A stretch of 31,932 nucleotides of DNA from JALYNX01 sp035292605 (GTDB lineage: Bacteria; Actinomycetota; Acidimicrobiia; Spongiisociales; ZC4RG35): positions 1-31,932 of the forward strand of contig DATDPT010000046.1 of NCBI GenBank assembly GCA_035292605.1, given 5' to 3'. This document shows positions 20,431-27,892 of this stretch, piece after piece (position 1 is the stretch's first letter; each line of letters starts with the position of its first letter). The notes below the pieces were generated by a model that was not told the DNA's origin, made no database searches, and saw only the letters and a list, made by a program, of their open reading frames with translations. The position numbers and the translations under genes are program-made.

Positions 20431-22395
20431 GTGCAAACGGTCGAGATGGGCAGGAAGGCCGTCCAACGTCGTGCCTGGAGCGATGCGGTGAAGGCCTTCA
20501 ACGAAGTAGATCTCGAGGCGCCGCTTTCTCCACACGATCTCGAATTGCTTGCGGACGCGGCCTGGTGGTCCGGTCACCCCGACGAATCGGTCGATGCCTT
20601 GGAGCGCGCTTTCGCCGGGCACGTGGAGGCAGGGTCGAAGACGGCCGCAGCCAAGGTCGCGATGCTGCTGGCCTACTTGGGGGCACGGCGGCTCGCCTTC
20701 TCGATTTTCTCCGGTTGGAAGGCGCAAGCCGACCGTCTTCTCGAGAATGAGCCGGAGTCAGGGGCCCACGCTCACCAAAGAGTGCTGCAACTCATCGAAG
20801 CCTTCCTGTTTCGTGACGACATCGACGCCGCTCTCCCGCTCGCCGATGAGGCGTTGGAATTGGCCAGGAGGTACGGAAATCGCGACGCCGAGTCAACGGC
20901 GCTCGTCATCAAGGGCACAGCTCTGATCTCGGCCGGCCGGTGGCAGGAGGGGATGAGCCTGCTCGACGAGGCGACGGCAGCTGCCCTCTCCGGCGAAGTC
21001 GATCTGCGGTCGGCCAGCGACGTCTACTGCACCACCATCTCAGCATGCCGCAGCATGGCCGACTTCCAGCGTGCGCGCGAGTGGACGGAGGAGGCCGACC
21101 GTTGGATGAGTCGAAACTCGGTCGGCGGCTACACGGGGGTGTGTCGCGTCCATCGCGCCGAGCTCAAACGGCTCGGTGGTTCGTGGACCGAGGCAGAAGC
21201 CGAGGCCCTGGATGCCTGTGTGGAGTTGGAGCGATTCCACCTCCTCGATGGCGTCGGATATGCCAATTACGAAGTCGGCGAGGTCCATCTGCGCATGGGC
21301 GACCTGCCGGGGGCGGAACAGTCTTTCCTCACTGCCTACGAGAATGGGAGCGACGCGTTGCCAGGTCTGGCGCTGCTGATGCTTGCCCAGGGCCGTGTCG
21401 ACGAGGCGGCCTCGACCCTTTCCCGGGCCCTGTCAGAAGGCGCCGGGAATCAGGGGGAGCGGAAGGATGTCCTCAATCGGGCCCGGCTCTTGCCGGCCCA
21501 GGTGGAGGTCGCATTGGCACGGGACGACCCGGAAACCGCCCGCGCCGCGACTGCTGAGCTGGAGCAGACCGCATCAGATTTCGCGCGACCTGCTTTCGAA
21601 GCCGCGGCCCTCACCGCGCGTGGCGAGATAGCCCTCCACGAGGGAGACGCCGATACGGCGATCCAGGCCTCGGACCGAGCCTGGAGGTTGTGGAGAGAAG
21701 TCGACTTTCCGTATGAAACCGCCCGGGCACGCATGCTGCTGGGGCGGGCTCGGTCATTGGCGGGCGACCAAGGGGCGGCCCGCATGGAGTTGGGGGCCGC
21801 TCGCGCAGCCTTCATGAAACTCGGTGCGGCACTCGATCTGAAGCATGTCGACGAGCTTCTTTATGCGAGCAGGGCACCCGATGAGGATCGTGCCCGATTC
21901 ACCAAGACTCTGATGTTCACCGACATCGTGACCTCAACCGATCTGATCGGGCTGATCGGCGACAAGGATTGGGAGGAGCTCCTGCGGTGGCATGATCGAG
22001 AGCTGGGCTCGGTGTTCGCCAGTCATCGTGGCGAAGAGGTGAGCCATACCGGTGACGGCTTCTTCGTGGCTTTCGAGAACACCGTCGATGCTGTCGAAGC
22101 TGCGGTTTCGATCCAACGGCGTCTCGCCGACCACCGCCACCAACACGGGTTTGCCCCGACCGTTCGCATCGGGTTGCATCGTGCCGATGTCACTCGTGAC
22201 GGGACCGACTATCGGGGCCAAGGGGTACATGTCGCGGCCCGGGTAACTGCGGTCGCCGGCGGTGAGGAGATCGTCATCTCGGCGGCCGCTCTCGAAGCAG
22301 CGGGGGACCATCGGGTTTCGGTTTCGGAGCCTCGGAGAGTCGAACTCAAAGGGATCAAGGAGCCGATCGAGGTCTACCTCGTCGACTGGCGTTAA
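20431..22395 (+). CDS. TPR protein with class III nucleotide cyclase domain
   Basis: About 654 aa from GTG 20431. The first 450 residues are helical tetratricopeptide-type repeats (for example RRAWSDAVKAFNEV, HPDESVDALERAF, GDLPGAEQSFLTAY, GRVDEAASTLSRAL). The last 170 form an adenylate/guanylate cyclase domain: metal-binding Asp498 in FTDIVTST and Asp542 in HTGDGFFVAF, then GLHRADV and YRGQGVHVAAR, ending in ELKGIKEPIEVYLV. Two substrate-site positions differ from canonical cyclases: the base-binding Lys before GDG is Ser (EVSHTGDG), and the transition-state Asn in NxAAR is His (HVAAR). The product (cAMP, cGMP or none) is therefore uncertain. The TPR array probably senses a protein partner. 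GTG 20422 is an alternative start; the open frame up to 20227 is likely noncoding. Confidence 0.85.
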   Translation: MQTVEMGRKAVQRRAWSDAVKAFNEVDLEAPLSPHDLELLADAAWWSGHPDESVDALERAFAGHVEAGSKTAAAKVAMLLAYLGARRLAFSIFSGWKAQADRLLENEPESGAHAHQRVLQLIEAFLFRDDIDAALPLADEALELARRYGNRDAESTALVIKGTALISAGRWQEGMSLLDEATAAALSGEVDLRSASDVYCTTISACRSMADFQRAREWTEEADRWMSRNSVGGYTGVCRVHRAELKRLGGSWTEAEAEALDACVELERFHLLDGVGYANYEVGEVHLRMGDLPGAEQSFLTAYENGSDALPGLALLMLAQGRVDEAASTLSRALSEGAGNQGERKDVLNRARLLPAQVEVALARDDPETARAATAELEQTASDFARPAFEAAALTARGEIALHEGDADTAIQASDRAWRLWREVDFPYETARARMLLGRARSLAGDQGAARMELGAARAAFMKLGAALDLKHVDELLYASRAPDEDRARFTKTLMFTDIVTSTDLIGLIGDKDWEELLRWHDRELGSVFASHRGEEVSHTGDGFFVAFENTVDAVEAAVSIQRRLADHRHQHGFAPTVRIGLHRADVTRDGTDYRGQGVHVAARVTAVAGGEEIVISAAALEAAGDHRVSVSEPRRVELKGIKEPIEVYLVDWR

Positions 22396-22400
22396 CCGAT

Positions 22401-23036
22401 TCAGCCGAGACGGGCTTCGAGACCACTGATGATGATCTCCAAGCCGAAGGCGTATTCGGAGCCGAACTCACATTGTGCGAGCAACGGGGCGAGGGCCGCG
22501 ACATGGGGTAAACGGTCGCCGAGACGTGATAGCTGATCCTCGAGACCTTCCCAGTCCTTGTCGTGCCAGCTGCCGGAGGATTGTTGGAAGGCGTAACCCA
22601 TGGTGTGGGAGGCCAACATCTGCCAGGCATGGTGGGTCTCCTCGTCGCTGAAGCCCGCCGCCCGCAGAATTCCGAGGACCTGGTTCATGAACACCAAAGA
22701 GGCGTTGCCGAAGTTGCCACGCTGCATCAAGAGGCTCACCACCCAGGGATGGGCGGTGAATTGCTCCATGGCGGCGAGCCCGGTGGTTCGCACCGACACC
22801 CGCCAGTCTTGCGTCGGGTCGGGGAGGGGGATGGTCCTGAAAACATGGTCGATCATCCCGTCCAGGATTTCGTCCTTGTTGGCAACGTGGTTGTAGAGCG
22901 ACATCGCTTCCACCCCGAGCTCAGCGCCAAGTTTGCGCATGGACAGCTCGTCGGCACCGTGCTGATCGGCGAACGTCACGGCAGCGTCGATGATCCGGTC
23001 CCTGGTGAGCGGGGCTCGGGTTTCGATGACGGTCAT
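22401..23036 (-). CDS. TetR/AcrR family transcriptional repressor
   Basis: A 211-aa TetR-family regulator. The N-terminal helix-turn-helix domain (about residues 8-55) reads RDRIIDAAVTFADQHG, then ELSMRKLGAELGVEAMSLYNHVANKDEIL, with the recognition helix at VEAMSLYNHV. The C-terminal ligand domain is of the TetR_C tetracycline-repressor-like group. It is divergent from the MMPL exporter and most likely represses it and itself through the CTTAC-N3-GTA sites in the 128-bp gap. ATG 23036 is chosen because TACGAT (23048-23043, minus strand) ends 6 nt upstream, as for a leaderless mRNA. One of the operator-like motifs covers that -10 box. TTG 23054 would extend the protein by 6 residues. The inducer is unknown. 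Confidence 0.92.
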   Translation of the reverse strand: MTVIETRAPLTRDRIIDAAVTFADQHGADELSMRKLGAELGVEAMSLYNHVANKDEILDGMIDHVFRTIPLPDPTQDWRVSVRTTGLAAMEQFTAHPWVVSLLMQRGNFGNASLVFMNQVLGILRAAGFSDEETHHAWQMLASHTMGYAFQQSSGSWHDKDWEGLEDQLSRLGDRLPHVAALAPLLAQCEFGSEYAFGLEIIISGLEARLG

Positions 23037-23037
23037 A

Positions 23038-23050
23038 CCTACATCGTAAG
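23038..23050 (-). promoter_or_regulatory. Operator-like site over the TetR start
   Basis: On the minus strand CTTACGATGTAGG matches the CTTAC-N3-GTA pattern of the two sites before the MMPL gene. It overlaps the TACGAT -10 candidate of the TetR gene, so binding there would shut off the repressor's own transcription. Confidence 0.5.
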
Positions 23051-23095
23051 TCAAGAGGGGTCTCCTCGGGTGTGGTCATCGGTGTCGACCGTGGG

Positions 23096-23125
23096 TTGAC
23101 AGGGCTTACACCGTACGCTTACAGT
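23096..23125 (+). promoter_or_regulatory. Promoter of the MMPL exporter gene
   Basis: A perfect -35 hexamer TTGACA (23096-23101) is separated by 18 nt from TACAGT (23120-23125), a 4-of-6 match to TATAAT. The transcript would start near 23132, leaving about 35 nt before the ATG. Both operator-like sites lie between and over these hexamers. Confidence 0.65.
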
Positions 23126-23130
23126 GTAGT
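23105..23130. promoter_or_regulatory. Tandem operator-like sites for the TetR repressor
   Basis: Two 13-bp motifs abut exactly: CTTACACCGTACG (23105-23117) and CTTACAGTGTAGT (23118-23130). Each is an imperfect palindrome of the form CTTAC-N3-GTA-N-G. The second contains the perfect dyad TACAGTGTA. They occupy the spacer and -10 region of the MMPL promoter, the classical position for repression by a divergently encoded TetR protein. Confidence 0.6.
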
Positions 23131-23167
23131 CCGTCTGCAAGCCGAAGAGCAACAACAGGAGAGCATG

Positions 23168-25369
23168 ATGTCATTGGGGACTGAGACTCTGGCCCGGGTG
23201 AGCGCCAGAAGGCCGTGGAGAACGGTCGGAATCTGGTTGGTGCTCCTGGTCGCCGCCGGCTTCGTGACCTCCCAACTCCTGGCAGGAGCTCTCACCACCA
23301 CGATTGGTTTCACCGATGAGCCCGAGTCGGTCACTGCCATCAACCTCGCCGAGGAGCTCAGAGGCGAAGCCCCCGACACCGAGTTTGTGGTGGTCACCTC
23401 CGAGACCGCCGAGGTGGGCGACCCCGAGTACGACGCCTATGTCACCGAGCTTGAAGCCGATATCACCGCACTCGGGCCCGATTTGATCACCAGCGTCGGG
23501 TCATATCTCGACGAGACCGGCCAGGTGTCGGAGTCCGGTCATTCAGCGCTGCTCCCGGTGGTGATCGCCGGTGACGACGTCGATGTGATCGGCGACAACG
23601 CCGAATTGCTCAAAGAGGCGGTGGCCGGCGTGTCCGCCCCCGACGGGCTCCGGGGTCTGATTGCGGGGCCCGCCACCCTGACCAACGACTTCAACCAGAT
23701 CGCAGAAGAAGACCTCCGCACCGGGGAGACGATCGGGATCGGCGTGGCCCTGGTCGTGCTGGTTCTGGTATTCGGCACGGTCGCATCCGGCGTGATTCCG
23801 ATCATCCTCGCCGTGGTCGCTATTGCCATCGCCATGGGCCTGGCTGCCCTGGTCGGTCAGTTCTTCGACCTCAGCTTCTTCATAACCAACATGATCACGA
23901 TGATCGGTCTGGCGGTGGGCATCGACTACTCGTTGTTCATCGTCTCCCGTTACCGGGAGGAGCGGGGCCATGGCATGGAGAAGCTGGACGCCATCGAGCG
24001 GGCCGGGGCCACCGCAACCCGGGCCGTGTTCTTCTCAGGGCTCACGGTGGTTCTCGCCCTGGTCGGGATGTTGATCCTCCCCAACACCTTGTTCCGCGCC
24101 CTCGGCACCGGGGCCATCCTGGTGGTGATCGTCGCCGTTTGCGCCTCGCTGACCCTGCTCCCGGCCGTCCTCTCCCTCATGGGAGACCGAATCGACTCGC
24201 TGAAGGTGCGGCGCCGGCGATCACCGGATGAGACCGGCCGATTCTGGGAGCGGTGGACGCGCATAATCATGGCTCGTCCTTTCATCAGCCTCGTTCTTTC
24301 GGCAGGCTTCTTGATCCTGGCCGCCAGCAGCATGTTCTCGATGAACAGTGGGCTGTCCGGGGTGTCCACCCTTCCTGACGATATGGAATCCAAGGTCGCG
24401 TTCGAGATCCTGGCTACCGAGTTCTCGGGGGGGCTCACCTCACCAGTCGACGTCGTGGTTACCGGGGCTGGAGTCGATGACACGTTGACCGCCCTCCAGG
24501 CAGACATCGCGGCCGACGGGGGATACGGGGCCGCGTCGGTGGATCCTGCATCCACCGGGGCGCTGTCCATTCTCTCGGTGCAATTGCTCGGTGACGTGAA
24601 CTCGATCGCCTCCCAGGGAGACGTACGTCACCTTCGAGCCGACATCATCCCCGGTGCGACAGCCGCCGAGACCGAGGTATATGTCGGTGGCGAAACCGCA
24701 ATCACCGTCGATTTCCTCGACCAGATCGACACCTACACCCCGATCGTGTTCGCGGTAGTGCTGGGGCTCAGTTTCATCCTGTTGCTGCTTGCCTTCCGCT
24801 CGGTGGTGATCCCGGCCAAGGCGATCGCCATGAACCTGTTGTCGGTGGGTGCCGCCTACGGCTTGGTGGTTGCCATGTTCCAGGTGGACGTTGGGCCGGC
24901 ATGGCTCAAGGATGTGGCGGCCATCTCTGGATTCGAGCAGGTGGAGACGATCGAGGCCTGGCTCCCGTTGTTCCTGTTTTCGATCCTGTTCGGGTTGTCA
25001 ATGGACTACCACGTCTTCCTGCTCTCCAGGATCAAGGAGCGTTACGACCAGACCGGGAGAAACACCGATTCGGTGGCCTACGGTTTGCGCACCACAGGTG
25101 CGTTGATCACCGGCGCGGCGGCGATCATGGTCGCCGTCTTCTCCGGGTTCGCCGCGGGGCGGCTGGTTTCCTTCCAACAGATGGGGTTCGGGCTGGCGAT
25201 CGCGGTCCTTCTCGACGCCACCGTGGTGCGTTCGATCCTGGTGCCGGCGTCGATGAGGCTGTTGGGCGACTGGAACTGGTACTTCCCCAAGTGGCTCGAA
25301 TGGGTTCCCAACATCTCGGTTGACGGCCTATTGGAGCACGAGTCGACGCCAGAGCCGGTCAAGGCCTGA
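23168..25369 (+). CDS. MMPL family RND transporter
   Basis: A 733-aa inner-membrane exporter of the MMPL (mycobacterial membrane protein large) branch of the RND superfamily, probably exporting a lipid, siderophore-like or toxic hydrophobic compound using the proton gradient. It has the two-fold RND plan: TM1, a large extracellular loop (about 45-175), TM2-6, a second loop (about 420-545) and TM8-12. The proton-relay Asp-Tyr pairs are both present (Asp253-Tyr254 in GIDYSLFIVSRYREE; Asp613-Tyr614 in SMDYHVFLLSRIKE), as in MmpL3. AGGAG (23157-23161) is 6 nt before ATG 23168; ATG 23165 is an alternative. It is controlled by the divergent TetR gene and followed by a methyltransferase. Confidence 0.93.
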   Translation: MSLGTETLARVSARRPWRTVGIWLVLLVAAGFVTSQLLAGALTTTIGFTDEPESVTAINLAEELRGEAPDTEFVVVTSETAEVGDPEYDAYVTELEADITALGPDLITSVGSYLDETGQVSESGHSALLPVVIAGDDVDVIGDNAELLKEAVAGVSAPDGLRGLIAGPATLTNDFNQIAEEDLRTGETIGIGVALVVLVLVFGTVASGVIPIILAVVAIAIAMGLAALVGQFFDLSFFITNMITMIGLAVGIDYSLFIVSRYREERGHGMEKLDAIERAGATATRAVFFSGLTVVLALVGMLILPNTLFRALGTGAILVVIVAVCASLTLLPAVLSLMGDRIDSLKVRRRRSPDETGRFWERWTRIIMARPFISLVLSAGFLILAASSMFSMNSGLSGVSTLPDDMESKVAFEILATEFSGGLTSPVDVVVTGAGVDDTLTALQADIAADGGYGAASVDPASTGALSILSVQLLGDVNSIASQGDVRHLRADIIPGATAAETEVYVGGETAITVDFLDQIDTYTPIVFAVVLGLSFILLLLAFRSVVIPAKAIAMNLLSVGAAYGLVVAMFQVDVGPAWLKDVAAISGFEQVETIEAWLPLFLFSILFGLSMDYHVFLLSRIKERYDQTGRNTDSVAYGLRTTGALITGAAAIMVAVFSGFAAGRLVSFQQMGFGLAIAVLLDATVVRSILVPASMRLLGDWNWYFPKWLEWVPNISVDGLLEHESTPEPVKA

Positions 25370-25384
25370 ACAGTGTCAGGGCGC

Positions 25385-25993
25385 ATGACAACCGACGAGG
25401 TTCGCCGACGCTATGACGAGATGGCCAGTCGTTGGCGGATGATGGGGGTTGTCGACTCCCTCTTCGCCATTCCCCGGCTCCGTCGTAGACAATTCCGGGG
25501 CTTGACCGGGGACGTGTTGGACGTCGCCTGTGGCACCGGGGAGAACTTCAAGTACTTGCGAACAGCCTCGTCGATCACGGCGTTCGATCTCTCACCCGCG
25601 ATGGTGGCCGAGGCTCGGAAACGGGCCGGTCAGTTGGGGATGAGAATCGACATAACCGTTGGTGACGCCCAACAGATGCCGTTTCCCGACCGCCATTTCG
25701 ACACCGTGCTGTCTGCGTTCTCCTCGTGCACCTTTCTCGACTACGTGGCCGCATTCCGGGAAATGGCCCGCGTCGTCAAACCCGGAGGCCGGATCCTCCT
25801 GGTCGAGCATGGCCGGTCGTCGGTCGGTTGGATCGCCCGTCGCCAGGACCGCAAGGTCGACCGTCACTTCGAGCGTGCCGCCTGTCGCAACAACCGGAAC
25901 GTGGGATCCGAGCTTGCCGAGGCGGGTCTTGCGATCACGGCCCAGGTGAGCAGTCATCTGGGCATGATGAATCGGATCGTCATCCAAATGTGA
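25385..25993 (+). CDS. Class I SAM-dependent methyltransferase
   Basis: A 202-aa methyltransferase of the UbiE/Methyltransf_11 type. Motif I (VLDVACGTGEN, about residues 43-53) binds S-adenosylmethionine. The acidic motif ITAFDLSPAMV, the GDAQQMPFPDRHFDTVLSAF block (motif IV region) and VVKPGGRILLVEHGRSS (post-motif) follow in the normal order. Phospholipid- and quinone-modifying enzymes have this arrangement, but the substrate is unknown. It starts 15 nt after the MMPL stop (GTG 25373, 3 nt after it, is an alternative), so it is probably co-transcribed with the exporter and under the same TetR control; a substrate related to what the exporter moves is a reasonable guess. Confidence 0.88.
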   Translation: MTTDEVRRRYDEMASRWRMMGVVDSLFAIPRLRRRQFRGLTGDVLDVACGTGENFKYLRTASSITAFDLSPAMVAEARKRAGQLGMRIDITVGDAQQMPFPDRHFDTVLSAFSSCTFLDYVAAFREMARVVKPGGRILLVEHGRSSVGWIARRQDRKVDRHFERAACRNNRNVGSELAEAGLAITAQVSSHLGMMNRIVIQM

Positions 25994-26139
25994 GGTTGGC
26001 CGTTGTCGTGGCCCAGCACGGTTCACAAGAGTTCTTCGAGTGGACACCGGGTCTTCACGTCACGGTCGCATCGACGGTTTAGCTTCGAAACCAGCGGGGT
26101 ATCGAACAGCAAAGCCGAAATGGTTCCGGAGGAATCCCG

Positions 26140-27333
26140 ATGCGCAAGCTGACCGTTCTCTTGGCCGCGATTCTCGCAGTCACCGTCATTCCCACCGTCG
26201 CCGGGGCGAGGTCCAAGCCGGACACCGTCCGCTTCGCCACCTTCAACGCCAGTCTCAACCGGAACAATGTCGGGCAATTGGTCTCCGATCTATCAACACC
26301 CGACAATGCTCAGGCCAAGGTGATCGCCGAGATCATCCAGCGGAGCCGGCCCGATGTCCTTCTCATCAACGAGTTCGATTTCGATCCTGCGGCCGTAGAC
26401 CTGTTTCGTGACAACTACCTCGAGGTCTCACAAAACGGGGCCAAGCCAATCGATTACCCCTACGCCTTCATCGCCCCGTCCAACACCGGCGTGCCCTCGG
26501 GCTTCGACCTCAACAACGACGGCACGGTGGGAGGGCCCGACGATTCCCTCGGCTTTGGGTTCTTCCCCGGGCAGTTCGGGATGGTCGTGCTCTCCAAGTA
26601 CCCGATCGTGAGGACACGCACCTTCCAGAACTTCTTGTGGAAGGACATGCCTGGCGCCCTCTTACCCGAGGATCCGGCGTCCGGGGATCCGTGGTACTCC
26701 GAGGAGGAGCTGGACGTGTTCCGTCTCAGTTCGAAGAGCCATTGGGATCTCGAATTGAAGATCGGCAGAGAGCGGGTGCATTTCCTGGTGAGTCATCCCA
26801 CCCCGCCGGTGTTCGACGGGGCCGAGGATCGCAACGGGACCCGCAACCACGACGAGATCAGGTTCTGGGCCGACTACATCAGCCCGAGGCGGAGCAGATA
26901 CATCTACGACGACCAGGGGAGGCGCGGCGGGATCGACCGTGGAGAGCCGTTCGTGATCGCCGGCGATCAGAACTCCGACCCCCTCGATGGGGACTCGATC
27001 CCGGGAGCGATCCAGCAGCTCATCGACCACCCGAGGATCAACGATCGGAAGACACCGACCTCCACGGGGGCGGTGTGGGCCTCCCAAACCCAGGGTGGGA
27101 TCAACCTGAATCATCTCTCCGATCCGGCTCAGGACACCGCGGACTTCGCCGACACCGCCCCCGGCAATCTGAGAGCGGATTACGTACTTCCCTCCAAGGA
27201 TCTTCGTATCGCGGACAGCGCCGTGTTTTGGCCTGCCGAGGGTGAGCCCTTCTTCGAGCTGACAGGTGTCTTTCCCTTCCCCAGCTCCGATCACCGGCTG
27301 GTGTGGGTCGACGTGAAGGTATCCGGCCGGTAG
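26140..27333 (+). CDS. Secreted endonuclease/exonuclease/phosphatase-fold protein
   Basis: A 397-aa exported member of the DNase I-like (EEP) superfamily. A cleavable signal peptide (MRKLTVLLAAILAVTVIPTVAGA) is followed by the catalytic fold: FATFNASLNR near the start, the metal-binding Glu in DVLLINEFDFD, SHPTPP, the GDQNSDP motif (Asp/Asn pair) and the C-terminal LRADYVLPS and SSDHRLVWVD (catalytic His). This family includes nucleases, phosphodiesterases and sphingomyelinases. A large insert after YPYAFIAPSNTG contains a calcium-type acidic loop DLNNDGTVGGPDDS. GGAGG lies 7 nt before the ATG. The substrate is unknown; extracellular nucleic acid or phosphoester scavenging fits. The stop is 10 bp from the convergent TPR gene. 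Confidence 0.88.
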   Translation: MRKLTVLLAAILAVTVIPTVAGARSKPDTVRFATFNASLNRNNVGQLVSDLSTPDNAQAKVIAEIIQRSRPDVLLINEFDFDPAAVDLFRDNYLEVSQNGAKPIDYPYAFIAPSNTGVPSGFDLNNDGTVGGPDDSLGFGFFPGQFGMVVLSKYPIVRTRTFQNFLWKDMPGALLPEDPASGDPWYSEEELDVFRLSSKSHWDLELKIGRERVHFLVSHPTPPVFDGAEDRNGTRNHDEIRFWADYISPRRSRYIYDDQGRRGGIDRGEPFVIAGDQNSDPLDGDSIPGAIQQLIDHPRINDRKTPTSTGAVWASQTQGGINLNHLSDPAQDTADFADTAPGNLRADYVLPSKDLRIADSAVFWPAEGEPFFELTGVFPFPSSDHRLVWVDVKVSGR

Positions 27334-27343
27334 GCCACCCGTC

Positions 27344-27835
27344 TCAGTCGGCTCGCAGGTCGTCGGCGTACCAACGTAACGAGCGGTGGTACGCCTCGAG
27401 CGGGCCCGGGTTGGTGAGCATCAGGTCCAACAACTCGGACACCCCTCGTTCGCCATGTCCGGCACTGGTCAGGGCCAGGGCGAGAAACGCCCGGGCCGCT
27501 CGATGCTGGGGGTTCTCGGTGCACACCTGGGTGAGGATCTGAACCGCCTCCTCGTGTTCTCCAACGTTGCGCAAAGTGCTGGCTAGTTGGATTCGCGCCC
27601 TCAGGTCCTCGGACTCGTTGAGGCCAGCGGCCAGCGCTGCCCGATACGGGGCGATCGCCTCGTCCGCATGACCAGCAGAGTCGTAGGCGCCCGCGAGATG
27701 GAGCATGATGTACTGGTTTCCGGGATGTTGCGCCGCCAACAGGCTGAAATGATCGATGGCTTCCTGGTAGCGCTCGGCCTCCATCAGGCTCTCACCCAGA
27801 GCGAGGGCGGTCTCCAACTCCTGGTGATCGGCCAT
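27344..27835 (-). CDS. Tetratricopeptide-repeat protein
   Basis: A 163-aa soluble protein made of about four TPR units: ALALGESLMEAERYQEAIDHFS, YIMLHLAGAYDSAGHADEAIAPYRAAL, ARIQLASTLRNVGEHEEAVQILTQV and AARAFLALALTSAGHGERGVSELLDLML. The end, PLEAYHRSLRWYADDLRAD, recurs in similar short TPR proteins. No enzyme domain is present, so it should be a protein-interaction scaffold. The frame stays open far upstream, but that part lies antisense to the next gene. ATG 27835 is preferred because TACAGT (27847-27842, minus strand) ends 6 nt before it. It is divergent from the unknown membrane-anchored protein with a 57-bp gap. Confidence 0.83.
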   Translation of the reverse strand: MADHQELETALALGESLMEAERYQEAIDHFSLLAAQHPGNQYIMLHLAGAYDSAGHADEAIAPYRAALAAGLNESEDLRARIQLASTLRNVGEHEEAVQILTQVCTENPQHRAARAFLALALTSAGHGERGVSELLDLMLTNPGPLEAYHRSLRWYADDLRAD

Positions 27836-27892
27836 GACCCGACTGTACCGCCGGAGTCGCCCCCCAACTATGCCGATACGTAGGTTCTGTCC

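Noticed and set aside
23072..23167. N-terminal extension of the MMPL protein
   Set aside because: The extension would be read through the promoter and operators, while AGGAG followed by ATG at 23168 gives a normal MMPL N-terminus.
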